From contig JAVTVY010039337.1 in assembly GCA_036873755.1 (NCBI GenBank), forward strand, positions 62,001 through 126,000: a stretch of DNA of 64,000 bases, written 5' to 3'. This DNA is from Hanleya hanleyi (taxonomy: Eukaryota > Mollusca > Polyplacophora > Lepidopleurida > Hanleyidae). Position numbers and translations under genes: made by a program. Below, one piece after another: positions 13,019 to 25,500 of this stretch (within the stretch, counting starts at the first letter, position 1; every line of letters starts with the position of its first letter). The notes under the pieces are model-generated. The model saw only the letters and a program-made list of their open reading frames with translations. It did not search any database and was not told where the DNA came from.

Positions 13019-13539
13019 GCAACCATTTTCCATCAATTATAATATCCCGGTTCTACAAGTACTCTATTGGAAAAAAAGGAAATAGGAAAGCGGATATTCT
13101 GAGTTTCTGAATTGGAGCGATATGCAAGAGGATAATCAATCTTGCACATATGCGTACATCCTGCAGTGTGCATACTTATATTGTCTGTCTCTCTCCGTCC
13201 GAAGGACGGGTTTTACGCAAGTATATATTTAATATAATAGAGAAATATGTAATATTACATTATTATTGAGTTAGATATACTATTCGCATTTCCCATAATG
13301 TAGGATACGTTAAGTTATATTCTGATTATATTTGTTTCGAGACAGAATTAATTTAACTGCAAAATATGAAAACCCGATATATTTTCTTGGGGGGTTTTCC
13401 CCCTTGATTTCGGTGCATTCGTACATTTTCATATCAGTATATATGCAGCGTCTTATCCACTGTTCCCTCCCCGCCTCAATACACAATTGTTTAGTATAAC
13501 TTAAGAGAACTATTATTTACTATATTACTCATCCTACAG

Positions 13540-16500
13540 GGACCCCCGTGTGGACTACCTGGTGATGATGGTTCTCCGGCAGATTTCACGGATGTCTCAC
13601 CCGGCCCGATGACAATTAGATGGGAAGAAATAATCAGTCATGACGGTAACATTAACAATCCATTCATGTTTTACTGACTCGATGAGTTTAATTGATTTTC
13701 GCGGTGGATATCCCAGAAACACATTGAAAACGTTGATATAACGTTGCATTCTAATTTATGTTTAAACAAATGAAGTAAGGAATAGTTTAGAAAATACCGC
13801 ATTATACACCAATAATAAGTTAACTGGATGAGATGCTGATATCTGTGGATTTGTATTAGCTCCACCCCATTCAGATCGTCATGACATCTGGATAACTTGG
13901 GCTCTTCTGTAACAATCAAATACTGGTACCATGAAAAGATCAATAAATCAACAGTAATGTCTTTTTTTGGCTTCAGCTGTTTCCATTCATGTAGACTACT
14001 GTAAACCAGAGCATTGAATACATCGCCACAATACTTCCTGGTATCAAGGATCTTACCTTCTTGTTTAGATAGAACAGTATTCGTGTAAACATTTTCAACA
14101 ATAGTTCCCTACATGCACTTAAGATGTGCAAATATCTCAGTAGTAGTGGAACAAGCAGCCAGAGGATGCTAGGTCCCCCGCCGAAATGGCAGCAATATTT
14201 TTTAGCATTGTTGGTCTCAGGGGATATACATGAACTGCTGCTTCATAGGCGTTGGATGTGGAAGGGTCTTTCTGCCTTCCCAAGTTTTAAGATCAACTCA
14301 GAACGATTGACTGAAAGTTGATTGCTTCTGTGATATAGTTTCCATGCAGTGAAGCACCGAGAAGCATCCCCAAGTGATATCTCAAGGCATTATCTGCAAA
14401 CCAAATTTGACGAGAAGCTGAAGGCATCAACCTGTTGCCCGGAAACCAAATTTTAAATTTGCCACCAGTTGTCGCCACCTGTAGGTGCAAGTGAGCGAAA
14501 TGCAATCCCAAGCATCATCTCATGGCATGGTAGCCTACATGTATTAGCCTATAGTATCTTCTACAGGGGGCCAATGATCGGCTGATGCAGCAACAACAGC
14601 ATTTTCCCAGTTAGACGGCAGATTTTGAAATCAAAAACGAATCCGCGCTATGTCATCAGTCAACTGAGACAGTCGCGTGGTTGTGTATGAAGATTGGGGT
14701 GGGTCTTATCTAATAGTTATCCAATGAAAATGCTTGTATTAGTTTAAAATGGCGGGGTTGAATGACCAATCACTGAACAGGAGACAGCTGGAACAGTACG
14801 TTGACACTGTCTGTTAATACAGGGGGCGTCGGAAGCAAATTCAAAGTGGTACGGCCACTATCATTGCACTTTAGGTGAGGATCCAGGGGCCGCCCAGGCC
14901 CCAGATGCTCCTGGGGTCTAGATCGCCGAAGAAGCGTTCTGAGCGATTTCTGGCGTCAATCAAAATCACTCTGCATTGAAGTGTATTTTTAGTTCTTTCC
15001 TAACCCTTTTACCATGAAAACGCAATCGATGGTTTTCTGCGATGCTGAATTACAAAAAATTGTGTATAGTATAGTACTTTATCCTAGGCACATCGTGTAG
15101 AAGTAACCGAGATGATGCATCGATAATGTATACCAAATTTTACATTGAGCATTTGAACAGTGTCAGAGATAGAGATCATTAATGATTTTACATAAATTAA
15201 AGATGGCCCATCCTTCCCGTCACTCAGAGGAACTAATGTGGTTATTCATTAATGCAAGTCTCTTCATACATCGATGCTGTAAATCAAGTTTCGTATAGAA
15301 CATTTGAATGGTATCAGAGATAAACATCATTAAAGATTTTGAATAAATTAAAGATGGCCGCCAAGATTTCCGCCCAATCAGAGAAACCAGATCTGTCATT
15401 CATCGTAAGTCTCTTGATGCATCAATGATGTATACCAAATTTTACACTTCAGCACTCCAACGGAATCAGATCCCAATTCTATAGGCTTCTGGTCCTTGAC
15501 TAGGTAAATAAGCATACCAAATTTGGAATTCATCAGCGGAACAGTTTTCCGGCTATCTCGCTCACGGACGGACGTACGGACAGACGGACGTACACGATGA
15601 TGACAATACCCCATGGCCAAAATTGGCCGAGGGGTAAAAACATGGGTCTGTGCCTGATAAATTTTGAGCCTTTTGGGGTTGCAACTCATTCATAGAAAGC
15701 TCCCTGTACATGAACAACTACACTGACAACTGCATGCCATCATCTGTCAGTCTGAAGACCGGCAAGGTTGAATTCAGTTCAATTCAGGAAATTGATCATA
15801 TGCAGTGTGCACCCAAACATTAGGAACACAGTTGTAATTAATATAGTAATATACATGTGTGGACACAAATGATTCGTGCAGAAGCTTCAGGGTAAATCAT
15901 ATGATGTGCAATACAATTATTTGTTAGCAAAATTGAAGGAAATGTTGTCCTTCGTTTAAGATGACACGAAATTCAAAAATCAGGGATTCAGTACTGCGGG
16001 GATTTCCCCGCCAGTTATTTCACATTATACACGTACTTCTGAAATAAAATATGGTTCATGCAAAAGCTTTAGGGTAAATCATATGATGTGGAATAGAATG
16101 ATTTCATATAACAAAATTGAAGGCCCATTTTGACTGGAACGGACAAGAAGAAGAGAAACTCAGTGGTGCCACCTTCAGGCAGATGTTGCTGAAATGCAAT
16201 ACGGACTGGCGTCCTGTTGCAAGGAATGCGTATTCCGAATTTCGGAATAATCCAACACAGCATTAGGAAGTTATCGCTTCGAACAGATGTACACGGAAAA
16301 AAATCTATTTTGACCCAGTGGCGCCACCTTCAGGCCGATGTTGCTGAAATGCAATACGGACTGGCCTCTTGTCGCAAGGAATGCGAATGCTGAATTTCGG
16401 AAGAATCCAACAAAGCGTTAGGAAGTTATCGCTTCAAACAGACATGCACGGACGTACACGAACATCCACGGGCTCAAAGAAGCAAGAACCAGTGGCGCTA

Positions 16501-19500
16501 CCTTCAGGCAGATGTTGCTGAAATGTAATACGGACTGGCGTCTTGTCACAAGGAATGCGTATTCTAATTTTGGAAGAATCCAACAAAACTTTAGGAAGTT
16601 ATCACTTCGAACAGACATGCACGAACGTACACGGACATCCACGGATGCAAAGAAGCAAGAACTAGTGGCGCCACCTTCAGGCAGATGTTGCTGAAATGCA
16701 CTACGGACTGGCCTCTTGTCGCAAGGAATGCGAATGCTGAATTTCGGAAGAATCCAACAAAGCGTTAGGAAGTTATCGCTTCGAACACACATGCACAGAC
16801 GTACACGAACATCCACGGACACAAAGAAGTAAGAACCAGTGGCGCCACCTTCAGGCAGATGTTGCTGAGATGTACTACAGACTGGCATCTTGTCGCAAGG
16901 TATGCATATTCCGAATTTCGGAAGAATCCAACAAAGCGTTAGGAAGTTATCACTTCGAACAGACGTACACGGACATTCACGGATACGAAGAAGCAAGAAC
17001 TAGTGGCGCCACCTTCAAGCAGATGTTGCTGAAATGCAATACGGACTGGTGTCTTGTCGCAAGGAATGCGTATGCCGAACTTCGGAAGAATCCAACTAAG
17101 CGTTAGAAAGTTATCGCTTCGAACAGACATGGACGGACACACGGACATCCACATACGCAAAGAAGCAAGATCTAGTGGCGCCACCTTCAGGCAGATGTTG
17201 CTGAAATGCAATGCGGACTGGCGTCTTGCCGCAAGGAATGCATATTCCGAATTTCGAAAGAATCCAACAAAGCGTTAGGAAGTTATCGCTTCGAACAGAC
17301 ATGGACGGACACACAGACATCCACGGACACAAAGAAGCAAGAACCATTTTAAAGTCCCCGGCCGCGTTGCGGCGGGGGACAAAAAGACGTCTTCTACATA
17401 ACATGAGCAAGATCAACGGTATATGGTAGAGGTGACTCGATTTTGATTTTGATCTTAACTCTATCATATTCAAGCTTTGTTACGCAAGTATCTTGATACA
17501 ATTAATTATACATACATGTGACGTAACAATGTCGTCATCAAACCGGAAACGAGGTTATATATTCAGCGCAGAAAATAATTGTCAGACAACCCCTAACCAT
17601 AACCAGTATGGATATAGAGGAAAAATGAAGGATCTCTGATGTTGGCGAACTATGATAAACATACTGATAGAGAAATAAGAACGCAAACCCAAGGTATAGA
17701 GTAATAATTCTTTTATTAACAAACTGGTAAGATTTCAACATAATAGTCATTAACATTTCACTCTACATATCTAATTAATTCCTTTATAGTGTTCTCTATT
17801 CATATGTACCAATATTTAAAATTCAAACATAACATTTGACTTTTACAAATGTTTATAAGAGTTTATCAAATGCAAAATGGAGGGGGAATGATGATTGAAG
17901 GGAGCAATGGAGGAACGATTTATTGAGGGATGGAGGGGGAAGGGTTATAACGACAATGAATCGGATGTGACGGCTACGAGGGATTATATTCCAACTATGG
18001 CAAAGAGACTACGTCAACAGTTTTATAACCAGGAGATCAATTGTCAAGAGATAAGAAATGACTATATTTATAAGGAAATTATGAAGACTACCAGTCAGCT
18101 TTAGCCTTTATGCAATACAAAGTATGAGGAAGCTACCAAATGGAATATCAAACAAAGAAAGGAGAAATTCGACGAATATAGAGGTGGAGAATACGCATCA
18201 GACAATGACGATTCGGGAATTTTAACAATAAAGTATAATTTCTTTGTTAATAGAAAGTATGCTTGCTTATTCACTCGATCAATCATCCCTCTAATCTTTC
18301 TTCCATTCCTTCATCCAAAACTCGCTTCATTCCTCCTTCCCTCCCTCCATTCAATCATCATTATACAGTTAAAAAACTCTTATGAACATTTGTAAAAACT
18401 AACTGTCATGCTTGAAATTTAATATTGGAATATATTTATGAATAGTGTAGATTTTAAAGGAATGCATTATGTATGAAAAAGTGAAATGTTAATTTATATT
18501 ATGTAGAAATATTACCTACTGATTACTAATATATACATTACTTGAATATGATATAGTTAAGTTGCGCATGTGAGATGTAGTTTTCGAAATTAAAAATCAA
18601 CTCGAGTTGCCTCCCTTAGGCGTTCATGTAAATACACGATTTGTGCGTCTGCACTGAAAAAACGACTGGAGTGAAACTATGGGGTTGAATCTTAGTAGTA
18701 TATAAACAGCAAATTGGGTCCCATTGACCTACTTATTTGTTCCCCCGGGTAAAATTTAAGGGGTACTTGGTCACGTGACGTCATCGATGACGTCACAGAG
18801 CTCTCGTCCAATCAACAGCCGTCCAAGTTCATTTCCGGGTCAACGGTCAAAAATAGTTCCATGTATTCCTCCGCGGTGATGCGGTCCTGGCGGTGATGCG
18901 GTCGCGGGAAAAAGCTTCCGCGGAGAAAAAGTAGTCCCTAGATAAAATGGTCCAATGGGGTCGAGTGAGATATCAAAGTGAAGCATTCGTGAAGGGGCAT
19001 CTGATGGGCTGGGTGTGGGGTTGAAATATCGGCATTCTGCGCATGCGCGGTGGCCCAAGGGTATGAAAATAGCCGTTTTGGGATCTAGGGGAGTCCCTAA
19101 TGGTCCGATGGGGTCGAGTGAAGTATCCAAGTGAAGCATTCGCGAAGGGGCATCTGGTGCGCTGGGTGTGGGGTTGAAATATCGGCATTCTGCGCATACT
19201 CTGTGGCCCAAGGGTATGAAAATAGACGTTTTGGGAGCTAGGGGAGTCCCTAATGGTCCAATGGGGTCGAGTGAGGTATCAAAGTGAAGCCTATGTGAAG
19301 GGGCATCCAGTCATGGGTGGGTGCATGTAAAATTTTTCCTGAAAAAAAAAAACGGAAAACGGACTTTATCGAAAAACCTGGAAAAATGCCTATATGGGGT
19401 ATGAGGGGTATATAGGTCGCCGGGCTTAACGGGGCTTGTCTATCAATAGAGTTATCTCCCCCTAGTTCCAGGGTGGGTGTATGTAAAAATTTTCCTGAAA

Positions 19501-22500
19501 AAATACGGAACACGGACTTTATCCTAAATTACGGAAAATGCCTATATGGGGTATGGGGGGTATAGGACCATCCTGGGAAACCTACTTCTCCACATTTGCG
19601 GTATAGGTTGTGGGGTCTCGTTTTCTTAATCTCGTCAAGACAAACATGATAGGAAGTGTCGCGGAGCGAATCGTTGAAATTTTTGGAAAAAGTTCAGGGA
19701 GACCCATATAGTCCCATACTAGGGGTATAGGACCGATGTTTGCCCCACTGGGAAACCTAGTTCTAGACATCTGCGGTATGGTTGTTTGGATTTGTTTTCT
19801 TAATCTCGTCAAGACAAACATGATAGGAAGTGTCCCGGCACGAAACGATGAAATTTTTGAAAAAAGTCACCGAGGCCTGGGTAGGCCCATAGGCCTATAC
19901 TGCATGGCTATGGGTGTATGGGTCCATACGGGGTGGACGTTTTGGAGCCTAGGTGGGCCACTAATGGTCCGATGGGGTCCAGTGCGGTCTTATTTTGAAG
20001 CTCTCCTGCAGGAGCACTTGACTACACTAATGGTTCGTACGTTGTCAATATTCTGCGCATGCGCAGCCTGGCCGTAGTAGAGAAAGCAGACATTTTTGGG
20101 TGTGTTTGGGTTAGAGATGGGCTATTCACGGTTCGAATGGGTCGTGTGAGGTATCAAAGTGAAGCATTCGTGAAGGGGCATCTGATGGGCTGGGTGTGGG
20201 GTTGAAATATCGGCATTCTGCGCATGCGCGGTCGCCAAAGGGTATGGAAATAGACGTTTTGTCGAGCCTCATTGACCTTTGACCTCGGCCAAACCACTTT
20301 TAATCGGAAGGGGTGCAAGGTTGGTCAAAGGTCAACCGGTGCACTACCCAATGTAGGTTCTACTGAAATGGACTTGACCTTTGACCTCAGAAATTTGCAT
20401 ATGACGTCACTTCCGGTTGGGATGAATGAGGCGTGACCTTTGGACATGTCTAGACTTGTCTGTGTTTGTCATGTACTGGGGTTTTCCCCCACAATGGCGG
20501 CTAATCCGCCATGTTGGAACATGGCGGCTAATGGTGGCTAATCCGCCATGTTGGAACATGGCGGCTAATGGTGGCTAATCCGCCATGTTGGAACATGGCG
20601 GCTAATGGCGGCTAATCCGCCATGTTGGCATCCGGGGTGTTCCCCGGCCCGGCCCGCCTCGGCCGCAGCGCGCGCGCGCGGGTTCTCCGGAGGTGCGCGT
20701 CATCACCAGGGCGTGACCTTTGGACATGTCCAGACTTGTCTTCTAGACAAAATGGCGGACTAGACCCGGAGAATACCGAAGAGGTCCCCCCGCAGTGAGT
20801 GAGTGAGTGAGTGAGTGAATGAGGCGTGCAAAACGCCTGTGAGGCGGCCCCAACGCCCGTCTTAACGCATGGACGCACTAACGACGTTGAGTGAGTGAGT
20901 GGGTGAGTGGTCATATAAGGTCGTTTGTACACCATTAGCCTCAGTCTGTATCCATCCTTTGACCGGGTACCATGTCGAGTACATGTCCGTTCTGTCAAAA
21001 GGCACTCTCTCGTCGCGACAATATGCTCAGACATATGCGTTAGACAAGAGACACCACCAAGTCCCGCTATAGGTCCACCAAGTGGCGTAGGACATCCCTA
21101 TACGATGACGGCGAGCGGCCCTACGGGGTGTGGAAAGACGTCCTGGGTGATGAAGTTTCTAGAGGAAGGTGTGGCAACCCCAGCTCCGACACGTGTTGTT
21201 TGGTGTTATAGCCAGTGGCAGCCCGCCTACGAAACTACGCGATTACAGAATGTGAGCTTTGTCCCAGGAATTCCTCACGACATAGACGAACCCTATTACT
21301 TCGATTCCGAGCAGACCAACGTGGTAGTACTCGATGATCTGATGAGTGCGGCCAAGGACAATTCGAAAATCGCCGACCTATTCACCAAAGAGTCCCATCA
21401 TCGCAATCTGTCCGTCATCTATTTGACTCAGAATCTCTTTCCTCAAGGGAAGGCGTCCAGAGATATTGCCTTGAACTGCCAATACTTTGTGTTGTTCTCC
21501 AATCCCATTGACAGAGCACAAATCCGTGTGTTTGGTAGTCGAATTTATCCTCAGAACATCGACCATTTCATGCAGGCGTTTCAAGGAGCGACAAGTCGTC
21601 CGTACGGCTACCTGTTCGTAGATTTAAAAGCCCATACCCCGGAAGATCGTCGGCTGACGACCCACCTGTTACCCGGCGAGGCATCACCACATCCCCTACA
21701 CTATCCACCGAGTCCACATCTGGTAGGGCAGCAGCAGCAACCCACCCCCATACAGCGTGTCCCCTTCATACCATCAGTCCCGGAATATCACCCGACCGTG
21801 AAGGACCAACCCGAGGTTGAAGAACATAATGTGAACTCGAGGCTATTGAAGGATTTGTTCAAAGAAAGTATGGACGCCGAGCTGGGCGAGATGTTGGAGG
21901 CCACAGGAAACAAGTTTCAACGCAAAGGGTATTCGAAAGAGGAAGCCGCAATTTTAGCCCATAACAGATTGGCACCCAGACTACGACGGGCTTTACGTCA
22001 GCGGTATGTCGACCTCGTGACCCATATGAAATTGTTGGATAAGGACCCAGTCCATATGGAAATTGAAAGAACAGCGTCGATGTTGAAAACCTCGGGCATG
22101 AACTGGAAAGCGGCGTATGTCAGAGCAATAGGACTAAAGAAACATTTGTTCGAACGCATCATTAAGACCAAAAGCGTCTCACTATAAATAGACCACACGG
22201 CACCAGTCCCCTCATTTCACCATGAGCACTTGTTTGAACTCGACAACGAGGATATTCTAGCCGAAGCCTTACGTCAAGCCAATGTCGATGCTATTATTGA
22301 TACAGCGCAAGGTGGAGTCACCGTTCAGCACCAACGTATGCCTTCACATCTTACCACGCTCATAGATGACATCCAATGGGTGACACGCGTATGTCTTCTG
22401 CTGCATAAGAAACAGATAATATCCAACGAGGATACCAACACAACTACCCGTGCCCAGCATCTGCTGACCCTGCATGAGGCATTTCAAACCTTTATGGAGA

Positions 22501-25500
22501 CCCAGCTGGAGACGGGAAATTATCTTCTTCAACCTCCAACATCAACGTCCAGTGATGATGGACATTGCATAACGCGTTGAGACATGTATGGAGACGGACG
22601 TTGAGACGAACGTTATGGCGTTGAGATGGGCGTTAAAGCGTAACAACGGGCGTTGATGGGAGTTACTGTCTATAAAAGCAAGCGTATTTCCAAAACACGC
22701 ACAGTCGACGTTCAACCATGAACATGGCTTATACTTGCTCTGAGTGCGAACACACGTTCACCAGGCATTACGATATGATGCGACACCAGAACAATATACA
22801 TGGGATTGAAGACTCCGAGGAGTCCGCTGAGGCGGATGCTGATACAGAGACTGCTGAGAGTGTATCGACTGATACCGAAACAGAGATTGCTGAGAGTCCA
22901 TCTAGTGATACAGAGAGCTTGACCTCAGATAGTCAGCCTACAGCCTGGAAAGTGAGGCAGAACCTACCCTCTGGGATCGTATTGTGACAGCAGCTATCAA
23001 TACTTACGCTGCAGCGATCGAGGACGCCGGAGAGGATAATTTACAACAGGCATACACCCAAATGCGCCCTCGCATCAGGAAAACAGCCATGGCGGTCTAT
23101 GAACAGTATACCTTACTACCGCTTGAAATGAAAGGCGACCCCACGCACAGGTCCATCATGAAGACCAAGCGTCACTTGGAAGAGGCTATGGGGCTACCAC
23201 CCACCGAGGCTCTGGAAAATGCGATCAGAATGCGCAAACAACTGTTTCAGGACATGCTGCCCGAAGAATATCCAGGCCTGCCCGACGACGCTTAGGTCAC
23301 ACCGAGCAAAGATGGAACATTTTGAAATGGCGACTTCTGATTGGACAGGAATACATCTAACGGACAGGAACGAATATGACAGATGCAAATGGTGGCCTCT
23401 GATTGGACAAGAGTCTTTTTGAGTTGTAAACATACCCAACGCGGCTCCCCCAGCGTTGGTATGATGTAACATTGGGGAAAATAAACTATATGAAAATAAC
23501 TTCTTGTTGTTGTTGTTCTCTCAAGTGTCATCCTTGTTGTTGTTTGTACAAGCCCCCCTGTTCTGGGCTTCAGTTCTTTCAATGTACAAGCCCCCTGTTC
23601 TGGGCTTCAGTTCTTTCAATGTACAAGCCCCTTGTTCTGGGCTTCAGTTTTCACGTGGTTGTTCTCACGTTGTTGTTGTTCACTGAATAAAAAAATGAGA
23701 TCTCACCAAAAAACCCTGTCTTGTGTGTTTTATTCATAATGCATAAATGCCCAATGTGGAGATTCAGTCAAACTGAAATCAGTGGTGTAGGATGGGGCCA
23801 AAATGTAACCCATCAATGTTAGAATGCAAGTGCACTATAGTAAAATAGAGAGCCAATGAAATCAGCCCACAGAACAAGTACGTGTTTTGGTCTAGGTTTG
23901 GAGCGGGCATTTCATTGAGGTGCGTGTAAAGGAAGACGGTGAGTGAAGACTCGTCCAACACGTATAGATTAAGTTTATTATCCTTTTGACCTGGATGTGA
24001 CCTTTGACCTTTTGACCCGACATGCATCCGCGCACTGCCGGTGATGACGCGCGCGCGCGCGCTGCGGCCGGAGAACCCGCGCGCGGGCCCTGCGGCCGGG
24101 GCGGGCCGGGTCGGGGAACACCCCGGATGCCAACATGGCGGATTAGCCGCCATGTTCCAACATGGCGGATTAGCCACCATTAGCCGCCATGTTCCAACAT
24201 GGCGGATTAGCCGCCATTCTGGGGAAAAACCCCAGTACATGACAAACACAGACAATTCTAGACATGTCCAAAGGTCACGCCTCATTCACCCCAACCGGAA
24301 GTGACGTCATATGCAAATTTCTGAGGTCAAAGGTCAAGTCCATTTCAATAGAACCTACATTGGGTAGCGCACCGGTTGACCTTTGACCAACCTTGCACCC
24401 CTTCCGATTAAAAGTGGTTTGGCCGAGGTCAAAGGTCAATGAGGCTCGACAAAACGTCTATTTCCATACCCTTTGCCCACCGCGCATGCGCAGAATGCCG
24501 ATATTTCAACCCACACCCAGCCCATCAGATGCCCCTTCACGAATGCTTCACTTTGATACCTCACACGACCCATTCGAACCGTGAATAGCCCATCTCTAAC
24601 CCAAACACACCCAAAAATGTCTGCTTTCTCTACTAAGGCCAGGCTGCGCATGCGCAGAATATTGACAACGTACGAACCATTAGTGTAGTCAAGTGCTCCT
24701 GCAGGAGAGCTTCAAAATAAGACCGCACTGGACCCCATCGGACCATTAGTGGCCCACCTAGACTCCAAAACGTCCACCCCGTATGGACCCATACACCCAT
24801 TACAAGCGTCTAGTCCGTCATTCATAATCCAGCCGTCGTCCATTAGAGCCATGCAGTATAGGCCTATGGGCCTACCCAGGCCTCGGTGACTTTTTTCAAA
24901 AATTTCACCGATTCGCTCCGGGATACTTCCTATCATGTTTGTCTTGACGAGACTAAGAAAACAAATCCAAACAACCATACCGCAAATGTATAGAAGTAGG
25001 TTTCCCAGTGGGACAAACATTGGTCCTATACCCCCAGTATGGGACTATATGGGTCTCCCTGAACTTTTTCCAAAAATTTCAACGATTCGCTCCGCGACAC
25101 TTCCTATCATGTTTGTCTTGACGAGACTAAGAAAACGAGACCCCACAACCTATACCGCAAATGTGGAGAAGTAGGTTTCCCAGGATGGTCCTATACCCCC
25201 CATACTCCATATAGGCATTTTCCCGTAATTTAGGATAAAGTCCGTGTTCCGTATTTTTTCAGGAAAAATTTTACATACACCCACCCTGGAACTAGGGGGA
25301 GATAACTCTATTGATAGGCAAGCCCCGTTAAGCCCGGCGACCTATATACCCCCATACCCCATATAGGCATTTTCCCGGATTTTTCGATAAAGTCCGTGTT
25401 CCGTTTTTTTTTTTTTTCAGGAAAATTTTTACATGCACCCACCCATGACTGGATGCCCCTTTACATAGGCTTCACTTTGATACCTCACTCGACCCCATTG

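Noticed and set aside
16418..17473. Minus-strand frames of 90-192 residues with ILPKFGI.IPC repeats
   Set aside because: Translated 173-bp tandem repeat. Both strands are open because the unit is stop-poor.
18840..19211. Proline-rich frames in both arms of the Polinton-like element
   Set aside because: They follow the 153-bp arm repeats and appear in mirrored form in the other arm. No homology or start context.
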